NCBI RefSeq assembly: GCF_000337095.1
Contig: NZ_AOIV01000038.1
Location: forward strand, 18,652 to 82,651
Direction: 5' to 3'
Length of the DNA stretch: 64,000 bases
Source: Halogeometricum pallidum JCM 14848
GTDB taxonomy: Archaea; Halobacteriota; Halobacteria; Halobacteriales; Haloferacaceae
Position numbers and translations under genes: made by a program
Part shown: positions 34,184 through 42,429 of the stretch, piece by piece
How positions within the stretch are numbered: position 1 is the stretch's first letter
How the letters are laid out: each line of letters starts with the position of its first letter
Notes under the pieces: generated by a model
Databases searched by the model: none
What the model saw: only the letters and a program-made list of their open reading frames with translations
Told to the model about the DNA's origin: nothing

Positions 34184-35155
34184 ATGTCCCACCGAGTAAT
34201 CGTCTCGGACTCGAAGATCCTTAATTTGGACGCTGGAGCGACCGCGTTCGCGGCGGTCGGAGCCGAGACAGAGGTCGTAAAAGCGGAGTCACCGGAGGAA
34301 CTGGTCGCCGCCGCGGACGGGGCGAACGCGTTGCTCGTCGACGCGGGAACGCAGGTGACAGAACGCGTGCTCTCGGAACTCGACTCGCTGAAGGTTGTCG
34401 GTCGATCGGGCATCGGCGTCGACAACGTCGACGTGGACGCGGCCCGCGAACGCGGGGTGACGGTCGTCAATGTTCCCGACTACTGTCTCGACGAGGTGTC
34501 CTCGCACGCGCTAGGGATGCTTCTCTCCTGCGCGCGGCGGCTTCCCGCGTTGGATCGGTCGGTCAGAGAGGGCGAGTGGGACTGGAGCGTCGGCGGGCCG
34601 ATTCGCCGCGTTCGGGGATCAACCGTCGGACTCGTCGGCTTCGGGAAGATAGCGCGCAGCCTGGCCGCAAAGCTCCGCGGATTTGACGTCGACGTTCTCG
34701 TCTATGACCCGCACGTCTCCGAGGGAGACCTCGCCGGCTTTTCCGTGACGCGAACGGGGTTCGACCGCCTGCTCACGGAGTCGGACTTCGTCTCGGTTCA
34801 CGCGCCGCTGACCGACGAGACGCACGGGATGTTCGACGCCGACGCGTTCGGCACGATGCCCGATCACGCCATCTTCGTGAACACGGCGCGCGGACCGATA
34901 GTTGACGAGGGCGCGTTGTGCGATGCACTGGCATCTGACGGACTCGCTGGCGCCGGACTCGACGTGCGCGAGTCGGAACCACCGACGGACGACCGGGTGT
35001 TCGAGTTCGACAACGTGGTCTGTTCGCCGCACGCGGCATTTTACTCGGAGGAGTCTCGGCGCGAACTCAGCCGGAGCGTCAGCGAAGATGTGTGCCGGGT
35101 GTTGCGCGGCGAGAAGCCGAGGAACCCGGTGGAGACGGGCGACGGATGGGGCTAA
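34184..35155 (+). CDS. D-isomer-specific 2-hydroxyacid dehydrogenase, second copy
   Basis: A protein of 323 residues. ATG 34184 is preferred to an upstream start because homology begins at MSHRVIVSD and CCTTTTTGTGG (34153-34163) sits about 27 bases upstream. It has VVGRSGIGVDNVD, the NAD loop GLVGFGKIA, NTARGPIVDE (Arg), RESEPP (Glu) and SPHAAFYSEES (His). The third glycine of GxGxxG is Ala, where the paralogue at 5426 has Pro. It is divergently transcribed from the Gfo/Idh gene. It would reduce a 2-ketoacid or oxidise a D-2-hydroxyacid. Confidence 0.9.
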   Translation: MSHRVIVSDSKILNLDAGATAFAAVGAETEVVKAESPEELVAAADGANALLVDAGTQVTERVLSELDSLKVVGRSGIGVDNVDVDAARERGVTVVNVPDYCLDEVSSHALGMLLSCARRLPALDRSVREGEWDWSVGGPIRRVRGSTVGLVGFGKIARSLAAKLRGFDVDVLVYDPHVSEGDLAGFSVTRTGFDRLLTESDFVSVHAPLTDETHGMFDADAFGTMPDHAIFVNTARGPIVDEGALCDALASDGLAGAGLDVRESEPPTDDRVFEFDNVVCSPHAAFYSEESRRELSRSVSEDVCRVLRGEKPRNPVETGDGWG

Positions 35156-35197
35156 CGCTGCAGTCTCGTCTCGGCCGTCCCGGACGCAACGGTCGAC

Positions 35198-36028
35198 TCA
35201 CCTGTCCGAGGGTCGGTCGTTCGCCAGTTCGCGCCAATAGTCCCTGTTCCGCTTCGCGTGCACCAGTGGGTCCTTCAGGCGGTTCTCTATCTCGATGGTG
35301 TGGTGGCCGTCGTATCCGACGGCGCTGAGGGCGTCCAGTACGCCGGCGAAGTCGAGGATTCCCTCGCCGAGGTCGGTGAACGCACGGAAGTAATTGATGA
35401 CGTTGTCGAGGTGCGGGCCGGGTTCCGAGAGCGCGCTTCGATTCGCGGCGAATGAGGAAGTGGGTTCGATGTCCTTGAAGTGAACGTACTCGATGTCGTC
35501 GGCGAACTGCCGGATCCCATCGGTGACGTCTCCGTCGGGGAAGTGTTCGCCGTAGGGGTACCAGTGAGCGGTGTCAAACACCAGCCCCAGGTCCTCGTGG
35601 ACATCGAGGAACCGCTGAATTTCGTTCGGTCGTTCGACGTGCGTGGCGCCGTGGTGGTGGAGGACCGGTGTGAGGCCCGCGTCGACGGCGGCATCGCTTA
35701 TCTCTCGGAACCACTGCTCGACCGTCTCGTCGTCGTTCCTGTGTCGCTGCGGCGGGAGGATACCGAGGAACTCCGCACCCAGTTCGGCGACCGTTTCAGC
35801 GCTGTCGACTACGCGCTCGACGGACGCCTGCGACTCGACCCACTCGCTCATCACGCAGTAGAGCGCCACGCCGTAGTGGTCCAACCACTCGGAGATGGCC
35901 TCAGGTCCGACCGCGCGGACCTTCTCTAGTCCGATTTCGACGCCGTCGTACCGACAGGCGGCGACGTCACCGACGCCCGTTTCGAGCGATTCTGCGTCGT
36001 ACATGATTGTCGTGTATCCGACTCCCAT
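35198..36028 (-). CDS. Sugar phosphate isomerase/epimerase (IolE/xylose-isomerase-like TIM barrel)
   Basis: A 276-residue protein of the AP-endonuclease-2-like TIM barrel group. Metal and substrate segments are visible: GVEIGLEKV, HHHGATHV, GLVFDTAHWYPYGE, YVHFKDIEP and HHTIEIENR. The fold covers inosose dehydratase (IolE), hydroxypyruvate isomerase, and tagatose/psicose epimerases. It is convergent with the 2-hydroxyacid dehydrogenase gene, whose end lies 42 bases away. Adjacent genes for inositol-type dehydrogenases make an IolE-like role attractive but unproven. Confidence 0.87.
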   Translation of the reverse strand: MGVGYTTIMYDAESLETGVGDVAACRYDGVEIGLEKVRAVGPEAISEWLDHYGVALYCVMSEWVESQASVERVVDSAETVAELGAEFLGILPPQRHRNDDETVEQWFREISDAAVDAGLTPVLHHHGATHVERPNEIQRFLDVHEDLGLVFDTAHWYPYGEHFPDGDVTDGIRQFADDIEYVHFKDIEPTSSFAANRSALSEPGPHLDNVINYFRAFTDLGEGILDFAGVLDALSAVGYDGHHTIEIENRLKDPLVHAKRNRDYWRELANDRPSDR

Positions 36029-36051
36029 GCGACGACGATTGTGCGACCGAC

Positions 36052-36064
36052 GGAAATAGTTTCC
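36052..36064. promoter_or_regulatory. GGAAA-TAG-TTTCC palindrome in the isomerase promoter (IclR-operator-like)
   Basis: A 13-base inverted repeat with perfect 5-bp arms lies 24-36 bases upstream of ATG 36028, exactly where the BRE and TATA elements should be. It resembles the bacterial IclR operator consensus TGGAAATNATTTCCA. It includes one copy of the ATAGTTTCC motif (36056-36064) shared with other genes of the locus. A regulator bound here would block TBP/TFB. Confidence 0.5.
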
Positions 36065-36201
36065 GGGTGTGAGCGGACTACAGAGGCCTCAACGGCGCTT
36101 CTACGGGACTCGCTCTCCGACGACGACGCGGCTACTGACGGTCCGCTCCAAGCGTTGTCTCGGTCCGAACGAGGGGCGTCCGGGCAGGCCGGACCGGTGC
36201 G

Positions 36202-37347
36202 TCAGGATCGCGTGTCGGCCGAAGTGGACGCCCGACTGGTCCGCTCGACGTCGTCGGTCTCCGCGATTCGATCGCCCGTCGTGTGGTCGAACCCATGCAG
36301 GAGTTCGTCTTCGACGGTGAGCCAGACCGTCTCCCCCCGGTCGGCGTTGACGGTGCTCGGGGCGACGACGGTGATGCTCAGGGGATCTGGACCCACCTCG
36401 ACATCGATTATCTGTTCGTCGCCCTGTGGTTCGGTCACTTCGACGGTCGCCTCTACGGCGTTCTCGACGCGGTCCGTGTGGACGGTGAAATACTGCGGTC
36501 TGACGCCGAGCGTGAACTCCTCGTGGTCGCGGTAGCGGTTCGCGACTCGCTCGTTGAGGCGCACGTCGAACGCCTCCGGCGCCCCCGCCGCCCGAATCCG
36601 GTCACCCTCGGAGATCACCTCTACGAAGTTCATCGACGGCGACCCGATGAAGCCTGCGACGAACCGATTGGCCGGTTCGTGGTACACCTCGTCAGGTGCG
36701 CCGATCTGCTGGACGTGCCCCTTGTCCATGATGACGAGTTTGTCGCCCAGCGACATCGCCTCCTCTTGATCGTGGGTGACGTATAGCGTCGTGATATCCA
36801 TCTCGCGTTGAAGCACCTTGATTCGGCTCCGCATGCTCATCTTCAACTTCGCGTCGAGGTTCGCTAACGGTTCGTCCATCAGGAACACCGCCGGACGCCG
36901 AATGATGGCCCGACCCAACGCGACGCGCTGTTGCTGGCCGCCGCTGAGGTTCGCGATATCGCGGTCCAACAGTTCCGGGATTTCGAGCGTCTCCGCGACC
37001 TGCTCGACCCGTTCGCGCCGCTCATCGGCGTCGACGTTCGCGACCTTCAGCGGGTAGCCGATGTTCTCCCGCACGCTCATGTGTGGGTACAGCGCGAAGT
37101 TCTGAAACACCATCGCGATGTTCCGGTTCTTCGGGTGGATATCGGTCACGTCGTGCCCGTCGAGTGTGATGCGCCCGGAGGTGGGCTGAGTGAGACCTGC
37201 CAGACACCGCAGCGTCGTCGTCTTGCCGCATCCACTCGGTCCGAGCAGGATGGTGAACTCCCCGTCCTCGACGCTGAGATCAACGTCTTCGATGGCAATC
37301 GTGTCTCCGTACTTCTTTCCGACTTCGTCGTATTGAACTGAAACCAT
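36202..37347 (-). CDS. Carbohydrate ABC importer ATPase (MalK/UgpC type)
   Basis: A protein of 381 residues from ATG 37347; an upstream extension in the same frame is out-of-family. It has Walker A GPSGCGKTT near residues 38-46, NIAMVFQNFALYPHMSV, signature LSGGQQQRVALGRA, Walker B VFLMDEPLANLD and YVTHDQEEAM, then a C-terminal TOBE/regulatory region (HVQQIGAPDEVY onward). This is the CUT1 subfamily pattern for oligosaccharides, glycerol phosphate or sugar acids. It lies last in the importer operon, 121 bases after the MalG-type permease. Confidence 0.95.
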   Translation of the reverse strand: MVSVQYDEVGKKYGDTIAIEDVDLSVEDGEFTILLGPSGCGKTTTLRCLAGLTQPTSGRITLDGHDVTDIHPKNRNIAMVFQNFALYPHMSVRENIGYPLKVANVDADERRERVEQVAETLEIPELLDRDIANLSGGQQQRVALGRAIIRRPAVFLMDEPLANLDAKLKMSMRSRIKVLQREMDITTLYVTHDQEEAMSLGDKLVIMDKGHVQQIGAPDEVYHEPANRFVAGFIGSPSMNFVEVISEGDRIRAAGAPEAFDVRLNERVANRYRDHEEFTLGVRPQYFTVHTDRVENAVEATVEVTEPQGDEQIIDVEVGPDPLSITVVAPSTVNADRGETVWLTVEDELLHGFDHTTGDRIAETDDVERTSRASTSADTRS

Positions 37348-37468
37348 TGTTACTCGTACTTCGCGGCCGCAGCGTTCGTGTACTGATTCGTCATCGCTTC
37401 GTCGGCCGGACGCGGCCGTCTTGAAGACGAACCGCGTCGAACCGCTGTCTCTTCGCACCGACTCACCG

Positions 37469-38386
37469 TCATTTTCCGACCGCCCCCATGCTGAATCCCC
37501 TGACAAGCTGCTGGCGCGCGACGAACGCGAACACCAGCACAGGGGCGAGCGCGATGGTCGCCGCGACGCTCATGTTGATCCACTGCACCGAGAACTTCGT
37601 GACGAACGATGCGAGCCCGACCGGGACGGTTATCGCGTTGTCGTTCAGCGCGAGGATGACCGCAAACAGCAGTTCGTTCCATGTGATGATGGTCGTGAAG
37701 ATGGCTGAGGCGACGAGCCCGGGCTTCACGAGGGGAAGCACGATTTTGAAGAACGCACCGATGTGCGTGTGACCGTCTATCATCGCCGATTCGACGAGGC
37801 TCTCGGGTACCTCCTCGAAGAACCCCTTCATCATCCAGACGGCGAAGGGGATGTTGAACATCGTGTAGACGAGGATGAGCCCCTGCAGCGTGTTCACCAG
37901 TCCGAGATTCCGGAAGATGACGAATAGCGGAATGATGGTGACGATGGGGGGCATAAAGCGCGTCGAGAGGATGTAGAAGGGGAGGTGAAAGTCCAGATTG
38001 TACGGGTAGTCGAAGCTGACGAAGGCGTACGCGGCCATCGCGCCGATAGTCGTCGCCAGAACTGTGGTGACGACGGTGACCAGGGTGCTGTTGATGATGT
38101 ACGTCAGGAACTCGGGACGTTCGGCGAACAATCGTGCGAAGTTCCCGAACTGCGCGTCAAGGGGTATCCACTGCGGCGGGAACGACAGCAGCGTCTGTCG
38201 CGTCTTCAGTGTCGCCGTCACAAGCCAGTAGATGGGGAATAGCGTCCACACGAGGAAGACGCCGAGCAGTCCGTAGACGATAGCCTTCGTGACGCCGTAC
38301 TTCGAGAGCGTCTCGAACCACTCCTCGGTCCGAGAGGGTTGTTTGTAGGGCAGTGTGTCGGCCGGGGTATCCTGTTCCGTTGTCAT
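37469..38386 (-). CDS. Carbohydrate ABC permease, MalG type
   Basis: A 305-residue protein with six predicted membrane spans after a 25-residue cytoplasmic start. The EAA loop reads VPESLVESAMIDGHTHIGAFFKIVLPLVKPG, which couples to the ATPase. The C-terminus (RQQLVRGFSMGAVGK) is typical of the family. Its start overlaps the MalF-type permease stop by 4 bases (ATGA). Confidence 0.94.
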   Translation of the reverse strand: MTTEQDTPADTLPYKQPSRTEEWFETLSKYGVTKAIVYGLLGVFLVWTLFPIYWLVTATLKTRQTLLSFPPQWIPLDAQFGNFARLFAERPEFLTYIINSTLVTVVTTVLATTIGAMAAYAFVSFDYPYNLDFHLPFYILSTRFMPPIVTIIPLFVIFRNLGLVNTLQGLILVYTMFNIPFAVWMMKGFFEEVPESLVESAMIDGHTHIGAFFKIVLPLVKPGLVASAIFTTIITWNELLFAVILALNDNAITVPVGLASFVTKFSVQWINMSVAATIALAPVLVFAFVARQQLVRGFSMGAVGK

Positions 38387-39327
38387 GATCCAAACTCCAC
38401 GTTGGCGATCTTCATGAAGCTCATCGCGAGCACCATCACCAGCACGAGCAGCGAGACGGCCATCGCCGAGGCTTCACCGAAGTTGTTGAACCGGAACGCC
38501 GTCCGGTACATCTGCATACTTATCACGTTCGTCGCGCTGGAGGGACCGCCGCGCGTGAGGACGTACACCTTCGCGAACACCCGCAGCGCGTCCACCAGTC
38601 GGATGATCAGCACCAGTACGATAAGCGACTTGAGATACGGCAGCGTGATATCGAGGAATCGCTGCCGCGTCGAGGCGCCGTCCATTATCGCCGCCTCCCT
38701 GATGTCGTCGGGCACCGACTGGAGACCGGCAAATAGCACGAGGACGACGAACGGCGTCCACTGCCAGATATCGGTGAGGATGACCGAGTACAGTGCGGTG
38801 CCCGTCTCGCTGATCCACCCGACGTTCGCCCCGCCGGTGAACGGCGCCGCGATGTAGTCGAGCAGACCGTTCGGGGCGTACATCAGCCGCCAGATAAGGC
38901 CGATGACCGTTGGCGAGAGGATCATCGGAATGAGTATCAGCGTCTGCCACAGTCCCCGAAGCTTGAGCTTCCGGTTCAGCAGCAACGCGATGCTGAATCC
39001 GAGGATGAACTCGATGCCGACGGAAACACCGACGAACTTGGCCGTGACGACGAGCGAGTTGAGGAACGCCTCGCTGTCAAGTAGGTTCGCGTAGTTCTCG
39101 ATACCGACGAACGTCGTCCCTGTGGGGAGGTACTGCAGCGTCGAAATCTGCAGAGCCCTGAGGAGCGGGTAGAACGTCAGCGAGAAGAGGATGAGGACGG
39201 CGGGGAGCGTCATCAGCCACTTGAGGTGGTCGTCCACCCACAGCAGGACCCGCTCACCCGTCGACTGGTCGGTGCGAAGCTGTCCAATCGCGGACGCTCT
39301 GGCCTCCTGATCGGTCTCAGTCGCCAT
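38383..39327 (-). CDS. Carbohydrate ABC permease, MalF type
   Basis: A 314-residue membrane protein with a 30-residue polar lead-in and six spans. The EAA loop is VPDDIREAAIMDGASTRQRFLDITLPYLK. It pairs with the MalG-type subunit. A gap of 90 bases separates it from the binding-protein gene upstream. Confidence 0.94.
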   Translation of the reverse strand: MATETDQEARASAIGQLRTDQSTGERVLLWVDDHLKWLMTLPAVLILFSLTFYPLLRALQISTLQYLPTGTTFVGIENYANLLDSEAFLNSLVVTAKFVGVSVGIEFILGFSIALLLNRKLKLRGLWQTLILIPMILSPTVIGLIWRLMYAPNGLLDYIAAPFTGGANVGWISETGTALYSVILTDIWQWTPFVVLVLFAGLQSVPDDIREAAIMDGASTRQRFLDITLPYLKSLIVLVLIIRLVDALRVFAKVYVLTRGGPSSATNVISMQMYRTAFRFNNFGEASAMAVSLLVLVMVLAMSFMKIANVEFGS

Positions 39328-39417
39328 GGTCTCTCCCGGGTGATTCGAGCGTCCGACCCCGACTTCGTGGGACCGAACTCGTCGTCTCTAGGTTGATCAC
39401 TGTGTTCATCGGTCGAG

Positions 39418-40857
39418 TCAGTCGTAGTAGCCCGCGTTCTCTAGCGTCGATTCGATCTGTTGCTTCGCTTTCTGGGTCATCTCGCTCGGTGAGAGTTCGC
39501 CGGCCAGCGCGGTGTTGAGGAGTTGGCCGTGGTTGACACCGAACTCGGAGTACAGCGGCGTCCGCGGCCGCCACTGCGCGTTCTGGAGGCTCTCGTACAG
39601 CGCCGGGAACCACGACTGTGCGTCCATGTGGTTCTCGAACGTGTCGTGACGAAACGGGACGCCCCCGAGTTCCACGTACTTCGATTGTGCCTCGGCGGAG
39701 ATGGCCGACTGGATGACCTCGCCGGCGGCCTTCTTTTTCGAGTCGTCGACGTGGCTGTTGATCCCCATGATCCAGTTGCCCTGCGTGGGTGCTTGGCGCT
39801 TCGCGCCGGTGTGGCCCTTCGGAATCGGGGTAAACGTGATGTTGTTCGCCTCTTTCGACTCATCGGGATCCAACAGGAGCGACGCGGCGGACGGCCACGC
39901 CGGCGCTTGGGCGGCCGATCCGTCGCCGAGTCCGGTGAGCACCGCGTCGCTGTCGAACGAAGTCACGCCGTCGGGGCTGATCTCTCGCAGTTTTCGGGAC
40001 CAGAATTCCACTGCCTTGGTTCCGGCGTCGCTCGTCCACTGATACCGCCAGTTCTCGTCGAACATCTTCCCGCCAATCGCATTGCCCAGCGAGAAGAAGT
40101 TGGCCATCGCCGGATTCCCTCGCTTGCCGCGGATGATGTAGCCGTTCGCGCCGTCCACTTGGTCGGTTATCTTTCGACCGGCCTCGTAGACGTCGCTCCA
40201 CGTCTCGGGGGCCTTCGCACCGATCTGGTCGTAGTAGGCCTGATTGTAGGCGTACAACTGCGTGTTGCCGACGATGACCTGTCCGCGGATCTTCTGTTCC
40301 ATCCCCTCCGCGGACGGGACCGTCGGCGCGTTCGGCGTCGGCCAGGTTGCGATGTCGACGACGTTGCCGATGAGTTGGTCCTTCGGCAGGTCACCCGGGA
40401 GCCACTGCAAGAGGGGGTCCACGTTCGGGGCGAACTGTGGGAACCACGGATCGTCCATGAACATGATGTCGTACGCGTCGCTCTGCGTCGAGAGGATGCT
40501 GTTGGTTTTCTCGAAGAGGTTGGCGTACGGGAACAGTTGGACACTGACGTCGATGCCCGTATCATCGACGACGTACTCCTCCATGAGGCGTTTGAACAGG
40601 CGACCGGACCCCTCAACGGCGGCGACTGACAGCTTCTCGGCCGTCGCGTTTGACCCCCCGCCGGTCGACCCACCGCCTCCACCGCCGTTGCCGCCGAGAC
40701 AACCGGCGAACACCGCTCCGCCCACCGCGCCCGCTCCCGCGAGATAGCGTCGGCGACTTACGGCGTCGCCGGAGTTCTCGGTGTCTCTCGAATGTCCGGT
40801 ACGACCAGCGTTCTCTTCGCTCTCTTGTTGGATAGCGTCGGTGCTACTCCATGGCAT
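39418..40857 (-). CDS. Carbohydrate ABC importer substrate-binding lipoprotein (SBP family 1)
   Basis: A 479-residue protein. A long hydrophilic n-region (about 33 residues) precedes the Tat motif SRRRYLAG and lipobox FAGC; no other start codon in frame shortens it. A Gly/Ser tether follows, then the family-1 binding-protein fold (DIMFMDDPWFPQFAPN, YAYNQAYYDQIGAKAPETWSD-type helix, GDGSAAQAPAWPSAA, FENHMDAQSWFPALYES). It binds a sugar or sugar acid outside the membrane. It is the first gene of the importer operon; a TTTATTA element (40880-40888) suits a leaderless transcript. Confidence 0.93.
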   Translation of the reverse strand: MPWSSTDAIQQESEENAGRTGHSRDTENSGDAVSRRRYLAGAGAVGGAVFAGCLGGNGGGGGGSTGGGSNATAEKLSVAAVEGSGRLFKRLMEEYVVDDTGIDVSVQLFPYANLFEKTNSILSTQSDAYDIMFMDDPWFPQFAPNVDPLLQWLPGDLPKDQLIGNVVDIATWPTPNAPTVPSAEGMEQKIRGQVIVGNTQLYAYNQAYYDQIGAKAPETWSDVYEAGRKITDQVDGANGYIIRGKRGNPAMANFFSLGNAIGGKMFDENWRYQWTSDAGTKAVEFWSRKLREISPDGVTSFDSDAVLTGLGDGSAAQAPAWPSAASLLLDPDESKEANNITFTPIPKGHTGAKRQAPTQGNWIMGINSHVDDSKKKAAGEVIQSAISAEAQSKYVELGGVPFRHDTFENHMDAQSWFPALYESLQNAQWRPRTPLYSEFGVNHGQLLNTALAGELSPSEMTQKAKQQIESTLENAGYYD

Positions 40858-40910
40858 ACCGGTATCATAACGGTCGGGGGTAATAAATCATGACTTTGGT
40901 CGGAATTCGG

Positions 40911-40919
40911 ATAGTTTCC
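40911..40919 (-). promoter_or_regulatory. Shared motif upstream of the importer operon
   Basis: ATAGTTTCC (GGAAACTAT on the coding strand) lies 54 bases upstream of ATG 40857, just beyond the TATA element at 40880-40888. Because the TATA lies elsewhere, this copy is more likely an operator or activator site than a core promoter. Confidence 0.4.
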
Positions 40920-40971
40920 GGTCGCCGGACGGGAAGAGACCATCTCTAGAGTCCGATAGACGGTGCGCCGA

Positions 40972-42207
40972 CTACCCTTTCCGGTGCGCTTCGACGACGT
41001 CCCAGTCGAGTTCGATGCCGAGTCCCGGACCGTCGGGTATCCGGATGCGACCGTCCTCGATGAACGGGTCCTCGCGGGCGAGGAGGTCCTCCCACCACGG
41101 CACCTCGCGGGCGTGGTACTCCAGGGCGACGAAGTTCGGCACCGTCGCGCCGACGTGGGCGGTGGCGGCCGTGGCGACGGGGCTGCCGATGTTGTGCGGG
41201 ACGAGCGCTTGGTAGTACGCCTCGGCCATGTCGGCTATCTTCTTCGTCTCCGCGATGCCGCCCGTCTTGGGCACGTCGGGCGCGAGGAAGTCGACGGCTT
41301 GATCCTCTATCAGGTCGCGGAAGCCGTGACGGCCGTAGCGGTTCTCGCCGGTCAGGATGGTGGCGTTCGACCGCCGCTTGAGTTCGCGCATCGCGTCGGT
41401 GTTCTCCGGCGGAAGCGGGTCCTCTATCCACGCGAGGTCGTACGGTTCCAAGGCGCGGCAGAGGCGTTCGGCCGTCTCGGGGCTGAAGTTCCAGTGGAGG
41501 TCGACGGCGACCTGCGCGTCGTCGCCCACCTCCCCGGTGACGGCCTCGACGACCCGGCGCTTGTGTTCGATCTCGGGCGGGTCGAAGTGCCGCGAGAGCG
41601 TGTCGAACTCCCGGCCGGAGGGCACGTCGAGGTCGAACTTCACCACGTCGAAGCCGTCCTCGACGGCGGCCCGCGCCGCCGTCGCGTACGCCTCGGGTTC
41701 GTACGTCTCCGTCGCCTGTCCCTCGTCGGCGGACTCGACCATCCCCTCGCCGGCGTGGCAGTCCGCGTAGACGGTCACCTCCTCGCGCATCTTCCCGCCG
41801 AGCAGTTGATAGACGGGTTGGTCGAGCAGTTTCCCCGCGGCGTCCCACAGCGCTATCTCGACGCCGCTGATGGCGATGGTTCCGACGCCGGCCTGCGACC
41901 CGCGCCCGGAGAGGCTCTCGCGCATGAGGTTGTACAACCGCTCCACGTCGGTGGGGTTCTCGCCGACCAGAACCGGTTTCAGGTAGTCGGTGATTATCTC
42001 GTGGACGCCGGGCGAGGGGTAACACTCCCCGATGCCCGTCACGCCTTCGTCCGTCTCGACGGTCACGATGGTCCACGGGAAATTGCCGTCTATCACGACG
42101 GTGTCGAGGTCGGTTATCTCGGCCGGCGGTCCGTCCGCGCGGCGCGGCGTCTCGTCGAAGTCGGCCCACATCGTCGCTGCCAGCGTCGAAGCGAAGTCTT
42201 CGTACAT
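40972..42207 (-). CDS. Enolase-superfamily sugar-acid dehydratase (mandelate racemase type)
   Basis: A 411-residue full-length protein. The capping domain is followed by a barrel with VKFDLDVPSG (Lys position of the KxD/K motif), VDLHWN and IEDPLPPEN (metal Asp and Glu), LTGENRYG (third metal Glu), and PHNIGSPVATA with the catalytic His of galactonate/gluconate-type dehydratases. Members turn aldonic or aldaric acids into 2-keto-3-deoxy acids. The aldolase at 31939 could cleave the product, and the importer genes follow 114 bases downstream on the same strand. It is a paralogue of the truncated gene at 1-522. Confidence 0.92.
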   Translation of the reverse strand: MYEDFASTLAATMWADFDETPRRADGPPAEITDLDTVVIDGNFPWTIVTVETDEGVTGIGECYPSPGVHEIITDYLKPVLVGENPTDVERLYNLMRESLSGRGSQAGVGTIAISGVEIALWDAAGKLLDQPVYQLLGGKMREEVTVYADCHAGEGMVESADEGQATETYEPEAYATAARAAVEDGFDVVKFDLDVPSGREFDTLSRHFDPPEIEHKRRVVEAVTGEVGDDAQVAVDLHWNFSPETAERLCRALEPYDLAWIEDPLPPENTDAMRELKRRSNATILTGENRYGRHGFRDLIEDQAVDFLAPDVPKTGGIAETKKIADMAEAYYQALVPHNIGSPVATAATAHVGATVPNFVALEYHAREVPWWEDLLAREDPFIEDGRIRIPDGPGLGIELDWDVVEAHRKG

Positions 42208-42353
42208 ATCAGTGGTCTCCTGTCTGGTCGGGGTCGCGGCCGTCCGCGTCGCCCCCGTCTCGCCCGGTTACGGACGGGCGTCGGTTCGAGTGCCGAACGA
42301 CGCCGGCGTCGTCACCGAAGCGCATCATCTATCGTTTCAGTAGTTCGCCTGTT

Positions 42354-42362
42354 ATAGTTTCC
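42354..42362 (-). promoter_or_regulatory. Shared motif upstream of the dehydratase gene
   Basis: ATAGTTTCC (GGAAACTATAAC on the coding strand) lies 147 bases upstream of ATG 42207, in the gene-free gap 42208-42429. If it is the core promoter the leader would be about 115 bases long. Confidence 0.35.
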
Positions 42363-42429
42363 GATGGTGGCGACCGCCGCGCCGCGAAACGGGTTGAGTG
42401 GAAGAAGTGACTAACGACCGACGACCCGT

